A stretch of DNA of 64,000 bases, from positions 27,896,558 through 27,960,557 of the forward strand of contig NC_088714.1 of assembly GCF_963576615.1 (NCBI RefSeq), written 5' to 3'. The first letter of the stretch is position 1, and each line of letters begins with the position of its first letter. Both the position numbers and the translations under genes were made by a program. Source of the stretch: Watersipora subatra. Lineage: Eukaryota; Bryozoa; Gymnolaemata; Cheilostomatida; Watersiporidae. This document shows positions 44,560 through 57,100 of the stretch, in pieces. The notes under the pieces are model-generated. The model ran no database searches and was not told the DNA's origin. It saw nothing but the letters and a program-made list of their open reading frames with translations.

Positions 44560-47518
44560 CTGAAAGATACAACAATATCTTAGTGTATTATTTAGTTATC
44601 TCAATTTATTCTAAAAGTGAAAATTAAGGTGAAAAAAAGGTTTTAACTTTTGTCTTTTCAAAAAATGTTGCTGCAAACAGAACTTGAAAGCTCTGTTTGA
44701 TTTTTTGTAGACTTGATCATAGAAAATGTCAGCTTCACTGTAAACATTGAATTTCAATAAAGTAGAAATTAAATAGCTAACTAACCTTGCTGGCGACAAT
44801 AAGCTACACAGTTCTCTAAAGTAGCATCAATGCCCTGCAATGTTATCAGATGACTGAAGTCTCGAGGTCGACTGTCTTGCCAGCAGCCTGCAATAAGTAA
44901 TACAGTTTCTGTTAGTTTGATGAAATGTTTAAGCAGTATATGAAAAGTATGTACTGCACATGGCAATTTAACATTGAACATAACATTTTTAACTAAATGT
45001 TAAGTATAGGACTAGCCTTTTAAGGTTGTAAATTAAAAAAGATTTTCTACATTGCAATGCCTTTGAACCAATTTTAATTGATCATCTGAAATCGGTGACT
45101 TTTTGAACCCAGTGAATATGTAGCAGTTTGCAATTTTTAAAAATAAAATGAAATTATATTTTTGATGATTTTTATTATGAAGTTGATGTAAAGCGGTTTG
45201 CTAGGTGGTTACAACATTATGCTATTACATTATGTCCCAGCCAAAAAGGATGTCATGCAGTACAAAGAAACATTGATTTATAAAATTTAATATATGTTTG
45301 CGATGAACTGTATTGGCTGTGGTGACAGAACACTATATTTTAAACAATAAATAGTACTACATAAGCTAATGAAGTCTGATCCAATTACAATACTAAAAAA
45401 CACAAAAAGTTATACCAACTAAAGAAATTGAAATTTTTAAAAATTTTCTGAGCATGTCAATCTCTTTTACCGCCTTTAAATTTCCTATTAGGCTGTCTGC
45501 CAACACAGTACTGTTTAAACATGAAATTTTCCCTTATTGATATGGATGCCATTGGTGTCCCATAAAGCTTTTGCTTTCATACTTATGACTAAAAGATCTA
45601 TAATAAGCAACAGTACTTTGGCTGTCCAAATGGATTTGAGGTACTTGTGTTTTCTTTTTCAACTCAAATCACTGCGGTTACTTTTGTTTGGTAAGATTTG
45701 TATTTACAAAAAATAAAACATGGTGTATTGCATAAAATAAAATGTTGCCTTGCACACTAAACTTATTGGCTTATGAATTAGAAACTTAGGTCTACTGAAT
45801 TAAATAAAAAAATCTATTAATTCTTACAAATGCAAAACAATCATCCTTAACCTTATTTTATAAACCAACCACATGTCTAAGCTTGTTTTCTACTTAACTG
45901 TGAGAAATATCATTTGTAAGAAAGAAAAACTTATACACAAAATTTTAGTAGATTTTGTCAGAAAGTATCAGCATTTTTTATCATTTGAGATTTTTTTTAA
46001 TGTTTGAGGGGATCTGACTGCCAGGATGTTTCAAGATTAAAATCGACACAACTTGATCACAGTTAAAACTCTCAGATTCAAGTGAAAGTACAATTATGGC
46101 ATCGATAGTTTCACTTTGTCAAAAAGATCAAAATAATAAAGATGCCTAATGCTGCAACTTGAACGCAATAGTCAATAACGAAAGTAACAGGCAACTGGAC
46201 AATTAGTGATGTCATTTCAACACATTTTTTCTGAGCGTTTTAATTGTGACCAAGTTTTGTTAATTTTAATCTTGAAACATTCTGGTAGTCAGATCGTCTC
46301 AAACATCAAAAACAATTGCAAATGATAGAAAAATACTGATACTTTCTGTTAAAGTCAACTAAAGTTCAGTGTAGGTTCATGTTTAGGTATCACCTTTGTT
46401 ATATGACAGACTTGGGTAGGTATACTTTTTGCCCTCTTCCTATTAATATTCCAAGTTTTAGAATATATTTTCTAACCATAATTAGTACAGTCCTATTAGC
46501 CATACCTAGGTAGTTCGTACTGTAGATAGAATTCTTGTTGGCTCCACCACATATTTGCTGGATGTTCCCAGGACAGATTATGCTGCACAGAGAGTCATCT
46601 ACTTTGCAGTACTTTCCGAAGCTGTCTCCACAATAGCACATGTTACCCTGCAGGCCTGCATACTTGTAGCCTATAATTACACAAGTTTCCTGTTACCAAA
46701 CACACTAAAATTAATTTATTTTAAACATGTATGTTCTTTCTACAAATGAGCAATGTTTACAAAAATGAATTAAAGAAATTTACCTAAATAAACAAAACAA
46801 TATAGATTCAAGTATGCAATACCTAAGGCTAGTATTACTGTTAAAAGTAGTTGCATTACCGTCAAAAACTTGATTGAATATTTTTAGAACTGTCACAAGA
46901 AACTCTAATAAAACTCCGTGGAATAATTTGTAATCTAACTGCTATAATACACTGTAGAATTGAGTATTATACATACCCTTGTAAGTACACAAGTCAATGC
47001 AGGTCTGCACGGTGTTAGTACTTCCTAAGTCATTTTCATCTGATAGATCCCTGCCAAGAGCCTCATCAAAGTAACATCCCTGGTACTTCATTCCTAGTGA
47101 ATTGAAATTGTTTGATTTATAATAATTGTTGTGTATAAATTGTTTAGATAAGTCAAAAATCTAAAAACCAGTAGCTGTTATTTAGTTGAAACGTTGAATA
47201 TGTGTAATATTTAAATATTTAATTTATTATGTAAACAATATATAACAATATAATTAAAAATATAGTGAAAATAAGTCTTCTAGTTGTGCAAAGCTTTTAA
47301 TTTTTTACATTCATGCGTTTTTATGTTGTAAAATATATTCAACACATATTCTTTGTACTTGAAAAAACATTATGTTAATCAGCTCTATTGGGACCCTTAT
47401 AATTTTTTAAACCTTAAAAGACTTCGTCCAGCTGATGTAGGTGTAGAGACTACTTACCCTCACAGAACTGGTGAGCAGTGACCATGCAAACAAATATAGT
47501 TACATGTAGTTTAAACAT
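44342..47518 (-). CDS. Secreted protein with two WSC domains, copy 1
   Basis: Five exons (47458-47518, 46977-47093, 46506-46670, 44786-44887 and 44342-44559) join with phase 1 at every junction and encode 220 residues. A signal peptide (MFKLHVTIFVCMVTA) is followed by HQFCEG. WSC domain 1 runs from KYQGCYFDEALGRDLSD to CGGANKNSIYSTNYL. WSC domain 2 runs from GCWQDSRPRDFSHL to CGGGWTNSVFDTQ, and the chain ends with DCGCYEQ and a short polar tail. Each WSC domain is split over two exons, with the break before GYKYAG or GYQYAG. WSC domains are cysteine-rich carbohydrate-binding modules known from yeast stress sensors and animal extracellular proteins. No transmembrane segment follows, so the protein is probably secreted. 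Twenty cysteines lie outside the signal peptide, including one extra in domain 1 (KYC) and the terminal CGC. It is a tandem paralogue of the gene at 53982-58549. Confidence 0.88.
44786..44887 (-). CDS. WSC gene copy 1, exon 4
   Basis: First half of WSC domain 2 (GCWQDSRPRDF to CVAYCRQQ), acceptor acttattgcag, donor GTTAGT. Confidence 0.87.
45927..46390. mobile_element. Foldback element M, copy in a WSC gene intron
   Basis: The left arm opens with TACACAAAATTTTAGTAGAT. The right arm carries CTTGAAACATTCTGGTAGTC and GATAGAAAAATACTGATAC. It is located in intron 3 of WSC copy 1. Confidence 0.75.
46506..46670 (-). CDS. WSC gene copy 1, exon 3
   Basis: Second half of WSC domain 1 (YKYAGLQGNMCYCGDSFGK to STNYL), acceptor aattatag, donor GTATGG. 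Confidence 0.87.
46977..47093 (-). CDS. WSC gene copy 1, exon 2
   Basis: First half of WSC domain 1 (YQGCYFDEAL to CIDLCTYK), donor GTATGT. Confidence 0.87.
47458..47518 (-). CDS. WSC gene copy 1, exon 1
   Basis: Signal peptide exon, 20 codons plus one base, donor GTAAGT. Confidence 0.82.
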
Positions 47519-50500
47519 GTTGGTCAGCTGCTATCTTTTTTAGATGACGCTTGTTACGGAGAAAAAACCCAACTCAGGTTTAAAATTTGGATGTCATACT
47601 TATATAGCCAGCCTTATATCCGGGTAAGAATAGCATTCAGAGCTAATGCTTAATATTAGGTTTTGACTCACTTTGCAAAACGAGGAAGAGTGTAGTCATA
47701 TTTGAAGGATCATTAAGCTGTCATGATGAGCATGCAGGGCTGAAGACACATATACATGTAAGTATAGCTTTTGGGCAAAGGAAAAGTTTTTCCTCTTCCC
47801 AAATGCGTAGGAAAATTTTTCCTGACTCATCACTCTCCACTCGCAGCAAAATCTGAAACATCCTCAGTTTTATTATCAAAGCATCTGACAATGAGCTCTT
47901 TTCATTTTAGTTTGTTCACCTTCTTCAGCCTGCTTTATTTTTGCCCATTGTATACCATTTGCTATGGTTCTTATCTACTTTCTTTGAATTTCTTTTGGCT
48001 GTCTATAAATCACAATCTAAGCTTCTATATACTACTCTTTTCTTTGCTCAGCTTCAATTACAACAACTCTTGCAGCAAGCAATCATGCTCTCATTTTACT
48101 TGCCTTATCCATCTCAAATTTGTTAATATATCTATTACATTGGATTATGGTAATTTTTCTATTCAATTACTCAGTAATAGCGATCTAATCTTTCTATGAG
48201 GTACTCATGATTGGAAATGAATATGTTATCACATTTTTTCACAATCTGTAAGTTAAAATGAAATATATTTTTTGTGTCTCAGCACCACACACCATAGGCT
48301 TTTTGTGTTTTTAAGAGTTTACTGCTCTTAAAAGGCTATGATAACTCCAGCTATTCATTCAGCGGTAATCGCAAAGTTCTATATAATTATAGTTAAGAAC
48401 AGACAATTTAGATAAATTTAGTTTGTGATCTACATATTGCTATGTTTATAGACAAATTGCTGACATGATTTTTTTTTCTGTTTTTTGTCTTTGTAAACTT
48501 TTTTGTGACTTTATTTTTTCAAAATTTGTCTTTGTTGTTTGTTCAAGCCTTTTAGACTTCACACAATCTTTTCTAACAATTTTAAGCAAGTTTTAATTTC
48601 TCAATACACAGTAAGTTCTCCTCTTTAAACCTAATAAGTTAATATTTATCACAATTTTTAATTCATGTATGTTCTTAAAAATTTGAACAATTAACCAATT
48701 TTTGTGTTCACTTTTTAAGCAAAAAATTCTCGTATAGCTCAACTTTGTTTTACACTGCTTTGGTCTCTGCAAATCAAAATGATGTAGTAAAGCTGACCAA
48801 ATTGAGCCTATATTTCTAATGTTTGAATTGGTTATATTATACACGGGTACATGTATTTCAGGAGATGCAATATAATGAGAGATCAAGTTACATCCTACAA
48901 TTCGAAAAGTAGGGTTACTGTATATGATTGTAGCCAACTCAATGGACTAAGCAGGTGGATAATCAATAATGTTATAATGTTTTTACTGTGAACACCAAAG
49001 GACTCCCAAGTGACATATTTTTTGTGTGTCTAAACTATTAGAATAAAAAACTTTATGCAAAGAACATTAAAAATGTGGAAGTGGATTTGATTAGAAGTGT
49101 TAGAAATGAGAGGTCAACGTTAGCTTGTTTTCTATGTGAATTAATGTACCATTGTCATTTTCACAACTTTTGCTTGAACTGTAAACTAAATGCTGTGTGT
49201 TTGTGGTAATAACAATCCTGTTTAGTACCACGAACTAGAGAGTGTGCCTAGTCTTTCTTCTACCAAGAGCAATATTTGCACAGTTTTGGTATGATTTAGC
49301 TACTCTAAGTTCTTTTAAATTTGACAGCTTTCTCAGGGAACAAGCTGACAGCTGTTTCCATAGCCTCATGCCAGTTTGAATCACAGCAGACAATATTATA
49401 GAATTCAATTAGCACTCCAATTTTACAACCATTCCAATTGTAAAGTTTTAATGAGCTACTTTTGGGATCGTTAAAATTTCACAATTTTATTGAGTCCAAA
49501 AAGTAGGCTTTACAACCTGATTCAACATAGAAAGAGCCATGAAATGTAATTTTTTATTCTGTTCTTATCAAAGTGTTAAACATGTGTTGTTGTTTGACTG
49601 TCAATTAGCTACTTTTGCATTTACAAATGAACCTTTAACTAAAACGGACAGCTGTTTCCCGATCATATATCTCTTCAGCCTTTGCTCGTTAGCTCTATTG
49701 TTAGCTCTATGACATCAGCATAGAATGGTAAGTGTACTTGGTTAAGTTTGTGCTAGTTGAAGCTATCCCAAAAATTAAAGGAAGTTCAATAGACCATGCA
49801 GGATGTGCTATGTCATGGAGATACGTAGGCAAAGGTGAGTAAGGTTTTTGCTAGCACTCTGGCCAAACAGAGGAAATGGCCAATTAACTCAATAGCACTT
49901 TTTTATGTGAGAGCACAGAGTGTAACCTGTCTAATCAGGCTATGAAAGACCATGCTCCGCCAGCCATGCTTAACTATGAGACATTTCTCTTGATTAGTCA
50001 AATAGATTCTTAAGACTCCCAACGTGATTGCTTGCTTTTCATTTATATGTACGAATGTATGAAGGTAGGAAAGCTTTGCAAAAATTGTATTCTAATCTTC
50101 TGAGTAAAACACTCAAATAAAAAGCTCCTTCAAAACTAACAAATGCTAATTTTTCTCTATCATTTGGACTTTTAGCCAAATAACTAAACCTTAATGTTTT
50201 GAAAGCTTTCTTTTTGATAAAGCAAAATTTCATGGAAGATAAGGCTGAGAAAAATATTCTCTGACCAAAACTTAACTCACATTTTTAAAAAAGTTTCTTT
50301 TGGTTGTTACTTTTCTAGAGTTGTAAACTGCAACGTTATCAGATAAAGAAAGAACAGTCTTTAGGTTAAGCACATACCATTTATCAAAATAGTATTTTAG
50401 TAGATGGTATTTGGCAGAATTGCATCTGAAAGTCATTTTTAAGCAGCGCTCCATTTTTTCATCTTTATTGCCGAACCCACCTACAACTAATAATGATGGG

Positions 50501-51250
50501 CAATTTTGCACTCTCTTGTTCTGAATTAAACAGAAAGACCCAAAACATAACAAATTTAGATATATTTGGAATATATGAAAAAATGCGCTACCTTGAGTCA
50601 TCTTAAAAAAGTCAAATGTTTTCAAACAGCACAAACCTATAAAAACTTTATAATTCACTTTAATATTATCTTTGACTGTTTTTCTGCCTCTTCTCTGCCT
50701 CTTCTCTGTGATTCTTGTGGTGAGTGTAATTTCCAGACCGATAGGGTATTTCTTTTTGATAAAAAGAAGAGATGAGAATAGATTCCTGCATCCTCACAAA
50801 CCCCTTAGAAAAATCTGTTTTAAGCTATACCTTAACACGAGTATTGTTAGACTGTTCAACGATTGTTTTTAAAGCTATAAAGTAGCAACAACCTTCTAAA
50901 ACTACTTTATATACCAATGAGTAAATAGAACGTCTACTAATGTGACTGTTTTACAACTAATTATACAAATGCTTTTAAATTCTCTTTGAAACCAACAGAA
51001 ATAGGCTTACTTTAGCGCCTGCTATGGGAAGCTCTCAAGCGAGTTCTATATTATAGTTTCTTTAAAGCATTTGGCAATACATGCTTTTTATGCATATTCC
51101 ACAGACAGAAATGTTCAACAATTTTCTGTTCAACCATCTAAATTTTAGTAAATTATCATAAGCAACCTTTGGCACTTTCACATAGCTGACAGATAAATAG
51201 TTGGTTAATAACTTGTTACATTGTTCTACAAATGACCATCTAAAAAGTAT
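47519..51250. other. Intergenic, no gene seen
   Basis: The putative promoter of WSC copy 1 lies at the left edge. The rest is AT-rich; open frames at 47771-48199 and 48593-48937 have no recognisable family, splice context or composition shift. Confidence 0.45.
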
Positions 51251-51256
51251 ATCCCC

Positions 51257-52495
51257 ACGACCAGTTGAGTGGAGCGAAGTTTGAGAGTTTTTATAATAAA
51301 TGCATGTGCACACAACTTACGAAAATTATTCATCAACAACGTCGCAAACCCTTGTATCGAAATATCATCAACAAATTTAACCATTTTTTTGTAGTTGTTA
51401 AAGTATAATAACGATACAAAACACATATAAACCTATTTAAACATGGTACCAAGTCTTTGAAAGATTACCGCAATATCTTAAAACTAACCCATCTCATCGG
51501 ATTATACATAAATAGACAGATTAATTCAGCCTAAAATCACCACAACACGCTTGAAAAGCTTGTTTTAAAAATAGTTAAGACCGGCCTACGATACGCCAAT
51601 AAAGCCGTGTGGCAAATAGTAGAACTATTCAGCAGTGTGCATTTCACGAGAAAAGCTTGCTCATTTCACCAGTCTATTGCATTGTTTACTTGTAATCGAA
51701 TTTATCCGAAGGTTTCTGTAATAAACGTAGACCGTTTGAGGCGTAGACCGATTTACAGGTACAAAATTGTGGTACACAGTTTATTAGCTTATGTTTTTTT
51801 GTCCAATTACCGAAGGTTTCATTAAATTATTCAAAACGTCAGCCAAAACTCTTTACAACTTATGCACAAGCTAGGACCAAACTACAATGCCCTTTTATGA
51901 CGAGAACATCTTTTTATTTTACTCCAGTTTGCTGAAAACTTCCAGAAGCGTAAACGCTCATACTTGCTTTCTGTTAAAGGTGGCTATCAAAACCATTCTA
52001 CATTCAACACAATCAACTTTCAAACTGTGTATAGTACACAGTAGCTTGCCATTTTACTTCGAATTTTGCATTTCATATATTTGATATAGGACACCACGAA
52101 ATGACCGCTGAAATATCGTTTGTTGCTCTCTCTCGAGTTCAAAACATTAATGACTTACTTATTAACAACTTCGCTAGAGCGCATCACTCGATTAGCTATC
52201 AATGACTAAATCCTGCAACGTAAAAGAGAGGAGACTAGATTGCGCGACCTTTAACAGAACGCTGAACTTATCTAACTTATTTATATTTGTTGAAATTGTT
52301 ATTTGCTCCTTTTTGAAGTCGTGCTCCCTCAAATTCATTTTATGTCACGTCGAACAACTTTCATTTACACTATGCTCTGCCACTTCCTGCTGACTACTTT
52401 TTCAACAACCAGCACTGCCATTTATGTTTTCCCTTATCACTTATTCCATTATCAGGTCATGGGTGGTATGACGGAGCAATTTCTAGTATTCTAGA
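51257..52495 (+). repeat. Interspersed repeat E, copy 3
   Basis: It starts CCCCACGACCAGTTGAG and ends GGTCATGGGTGGTATGACG followed by TTTCTAGTATTCTAG. Landmarks shared with copy 1 include ATAAATGCATGTGCACACAA, CTTTACAACTTATG and CAAACTGTGTATAGTACACA. Confidence 0.7.
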
Positions 52496-53016
52496 ATTTA
52501 ATGACACAGTAAACTAAGTAAACAATCACAAATAGATTTCTAAACATCACGGAACTCATAATTACTATCATTGTAAACTAATAATAACAATCTATGGCTA
52601 ATTTTCAAGACTTTTGTTCAAAAGAATAATGAATTGAAGTTTTCTACTGAAAGAGCTGGCTGTTTTATATTAAAATTTATAGATAAATTTATGATGATAG
52701 GTCAGTAAAATCTAACGGTGCAAATCTTAAAAAATTTATTTTTGCGATGCTTTAGGTTTGTGGAAGCTGCAAATAGAATTACCATTGAGACCAATAAACC
52801 TATAACTTACATCTCGTTTAAGTAAATAAATTAAAATACATTTACAGTATCACTTTAAACACTGTATAAACTTAAAGGTTACAAGCATCATCAGCTCTGA
52901 GAACAGTGGCTGTTCAATTGTTTGTGCCAGTCACAGAAAACAGATAGTTATTTGTATAACATTGAACAAGGCTGCTATTTGCGCTGCAAGAAAGCTTTCT
53001 TGGATTCAGTCTTAAA
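52496..53016. other. Intergenic, no gene seen
   Basis: AT-rich, no exon, no repeat structure recognised. Confidence 0.4.
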
Positions 53017-53433
53017 GACAAGCTTACACAAAAATTTTTGTAGATTTTATTAGAAAGTATCAGCATTTTTCCATCATTTGTGATCATTTTTGGCGTTTGA
53101 GCTGATTTGATTGCCATGAGGTTTTTAGATTAAAATTGATAAAACTTGATCCCAATTAAAACGCTTATAAAAAATAGGTGCAAAATGATGTGATAGTTTT
53201 TATTGTTGCGATAGTTGGTATCAGCTATTGCGTTCAAGATGAAGCAATATGCGTCTTTATTTTGTTGAAATCTCCAATTATAGATGTTATAATCACACTT
53301 TCGATTGATTTGAGCGTTTGAATTGCGATCAAGTTTTATCAAGTTTAATCTTGAACCATTCTGGCAATCAGATCATTTTAAACATCAAAGACAATCGGAA
53401 ATGAGAGAAAATGCCGATAATTTGCTACAAGTA
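53017..53433. mobile_element. Foldback element M, diverged copy
   Basis: CTTACACAAAAATTTTTGTA at the left and CTTGAACCATTCTGGCAATC toward the right match the other copies of family M. Confidence 0.65.
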
Positions 53434-53882
53434 TCACACACAGCAGCTAGTGTAAGCTGACATATCTGTGGGATACAAGAGACCAAATTTTTGCATTGCT
53501 CAGACAAGAAGGAAAAATGCATATACCAGTGACAGACGCAACAGATACACTGACAACCTGTTTTTGAAAGTGCACAACAATCACAGAAAATGCATTGCGA
53601 GCTTAATCCACTCAAGTTTAACACGTATAATAGCTCAACCCTACCGCATTAACAATAGGACCATTCACAACAGTGTTTATCAATTTTACATGAAATTTTA
53701 AACAAAGTTTTTCAATTTTATGATTTTCTCAGTATGTAGACCAATAATAAATAAAAATATTGTTTTCTGAAGTAAAATAAAGCATATGGCATAAAAAGTG
53801 AAAAGAAATATTAAGAAATAGTAAGAAATACATAACTATGCAAAACTATGTTATGAAAGCGAAACCTTTGAGCTAACATATG

Positions 53883-53888
53883 TTTATT
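53883..53888 (-). promoter_or_regulatory. Candidate polyadenylation signal of WSC copy 2
   Basis: A reverse-strand AATAAA about 95 bases after the stop codon. Confidence 0.4.
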
Positions 53889-53981
53889 ATATATATAGAT
53901 ATGAATAGTTTGAGCATCAAATAATATAGGTATTCTTTTATAAGACTACATTCTACGAAGCATCAGAGTGGCATCGGAAGA

Positions 53982-54169
53982 CTAGGGCTGGTGGCAGCCA
54001 CAGTCTATCTGAGTATTAAAGACAGAATTAGCCCATCCTCCTCCACACATCTGCTGAGAGTTTCCATCACAAGGAGTGGCACAAGAGTATCTGTTCAACT
54101 CTGGGTACATTCCAAATCGGTTGTCACAGAAGCACTGAGAGAAATATTGGGCTCCCGCATATTTGTATC
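53982..54169 (-). CDS. WSC gene copy 2, exon 5
   Basis: Second half of WSC domain 2 (QCFCDNRFGMYPEL, CGGGWANSVF), then DCGCHQP and stop TAG. Confidence 0.88.
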
Positions 54170-57100
54170 CTGAAAATATGCATAAGCTGTAATGAAAGAT
54201 CCCTTCACACTTTCGGACATCAGAAAATATGTTGATCCCATTTATTTAACCAAAATGTTTGACTGTATGAAGCTTTTTTACCAGAAATACAATGTGTTTG
54301 CCAAGGTTTTACCATGATTTGGTGAAAAGGCAAAACTGTTTAAACATGCAGAAAGAATATACTAGCATCCTGGCAGCTTAGTGTCTTGCGAGAGATTGTC
54401 AGGTGTGCTGTTCAAACAGAGAGAGAATAAGTTTTTACTGAGTTTTTGGAAAACACCAGAAGGTGGTTGATTGGTATGGGTGTTAGAGTGTCAGTCTACC
54501 TAGCTGAGTGTCTAGAGCTCTAATCCTGTTTATAGCAAACTTCTACATCAAACACTGAAACTGGCTTCTGACAGACAGGCATACAGGCAGACAGAGATGG
54601 CTCTTATTATAGTAAAATTTGTGTTGTAAAAATAACAGCACTAATTGAAGATTTTTTAATGAACTAGCGAATTGGTCCTTGCTTAACCTTGGTCGCGGCA
54701 GTAGTCCACACAGTTCTCCAATGTAGCATTCACACCAGCGAATGTCTTCAAATTTCTTAGGTCTCGAGATGAGCTGTCTCTCCAACAGCCTGCATCATAA
54801 GAGGGTGTTGGCTTTACATTACTGAAAGCTTACAACAACATCTCGGAATAGCAATTTAGTATTGGATGGACCAGTACTTCAATAAACTACATAAAACTAG
54901 TGCCCTGGCTGTACCACTACACTGTGAAAGATCATCCGGTGTAATAACTATACCTACAACTATTTGAAAGTATGGCAAGGTGTCGTGGTGTTGGCGAGTT
55001 CTAATCCTATACTATGCAATCTTTTTTCCAACTCCTAACCATTGCTGTGGACAAATGGATGGTCAGACACGGCTCCTATTATAGCAAGGATTAGCTGAGT
55101 ATAACTATGCATGATTAAACCAAAGAGAGCTTTTAATATAAGAAGCAAGATGCACAATTAATATAATAGGAGTATTTGAAGTTTTTTGGTACAGGCTAAT
55201 CAATGCTGGTGTTTTGTCAAAAGCCTGCAGTCCGTGAACTTTAGACAACAAATGAATATGATAAAAAAATTAACTTGTATTAGTGTCTTGAGAGGTCATT
55301 ACTAAAAACAGAGCGATAGATAATTAAGTAAAAGAGATGGTTTTGACACTATAAATAACTTTATTGCTACAGAAAACCATTAGGTAATAAAACAATTTTA
55401 TAATGTTAAAATGACTCCTTTTATTGAGCGAAATTTTTACCATATTATGCATGCACATGCATATTCATATCAGCGTATCAAGAAAACCAAATTAAATATT
55501 TAATTGAAATTGTCTTAGAATAAATTTTCAGTACATGTAAATGATTATTTTACAAACCAACAGTTTAACAGTTATGAAATGAAACAAAATAAACTGACCC
55601 TACAGAACTTAGTATTTTGTGTGCCTTATTCTGAAGTTTTTTTATAACTTTATTGGCATTAACATCAGTTCAAACACCAATGTATTCAAAATTATGCCAT
55701 AAAATAATCATAAAATGAACAACAGTTACTGTGAAATCTTGAACTCTGTAATAAACTTGATGATTAAAATAATTTAAATTCTCTTGTAGTCACAAAAGTG
55801 GTCCATGTATAGGCAACGCAGTATGTAATTGGAACTTTAAAGCTACAAATTACTTCAATAGTAAGCTATAATATAGTTCTAGTATCATAAACCAGAAAAC
55901 TGCCATAAAGATTTGTCAACTGAAAGCTGTGAGATCATTTTCTAAGCCATAAACATCTCACAAGGTAACTCATATAGCATCTTAATTTGAAGCCTTAAAA
56001 ATGTCAAATTTATGCAACAAGAGAGTCAGTCACAATTTAAAGCTACAAGGCAAGGCATTTGTAATGTTCTACAGTATGTGAGCTACACACTTGTCTTCTT
56101 TAAAATTTCTAACATCTCAGACCCTGGTTAGGCTGCACAGTTTAGATCTGCTACTGTTTGTTTCTAAGTTTTTAGACTGAGTAGTAAATCATTACTGGTT
56201 AAGCAAAAGTCATCAAATACAAAGCTTACTAATTTTATAAACCAAAGTCTATCTTTGATGGATGCATGTCAAAAGTATTTCAAGATTTAAATTTTTTTTT
56301 ATTAGAATTTATTGTTTGTAAGATACACACTTGTACCATCCTAAGTGTTTATATTGTACAAACTTGTATCATCTCAATTGTTTATAAAGTACACGCTTGT
56401 ACTATCCTTAAGTGTTTATATTGTACAAACTTGTATCATCTCAATTGTTTATAAAGTACAAGCTTGTACCATCCTTTAGTGTTTATACAGTACAAACTTG
56501 TATCATCTCAATTGTTTATAAAGTACAAGCTTGCACCATCCTTAATTGTTTATACTGTAAAAACTTGTGCTTTCCATAATTCTGTGGAAGACTATTTGTA
56601 CTGTGGTACTGCTTTAGTTAATTGAAAGTTTTGCATCTTTATATTTTAACCTGTTGTCTAGGACAGCATTTATATAATTTTAATTCACCTTCCCAAGCAC
56701 TCCCTCACTTACCTAAATAGTTGGTGCTATAGAAAGAATTCCTATTGGCTCCCCCACATGACTGCTGACGCTCTCCAGAACATTCTATGTTGCACTGGTC
56801 ATCTTTTACTTGACAATACTTTTCCAGACTGTCTCCGCAATAACATTGGTTGCCTTGAAGCCCTGCATACTTGTATGCTAAAACGTATTAAATGGACAGT
56901 TTTAACATTCTTTAGACAAATGCTTTTTGTATTATTTAACTAACTTTTATATCGTAAAAAACATTTAGAGGGTACCCAACTAGTACAAAAGAAGGTTTAC
57001 TCATACAAGCAAAAATGCTAAAGAAATGCTTTCTGGCAGCATTGACTCAAATACAGTTTACAACATTGTTGTTCACTGTGCAATAAAAATAAAACCAACT

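Noticed and set aside
47771-48199. 142-codon plus-strand frame with hydrophobic runs
   Set aside because: The composition fits AT-rich noncoding DNA, and there are no domain, signal peptide or splice signals.
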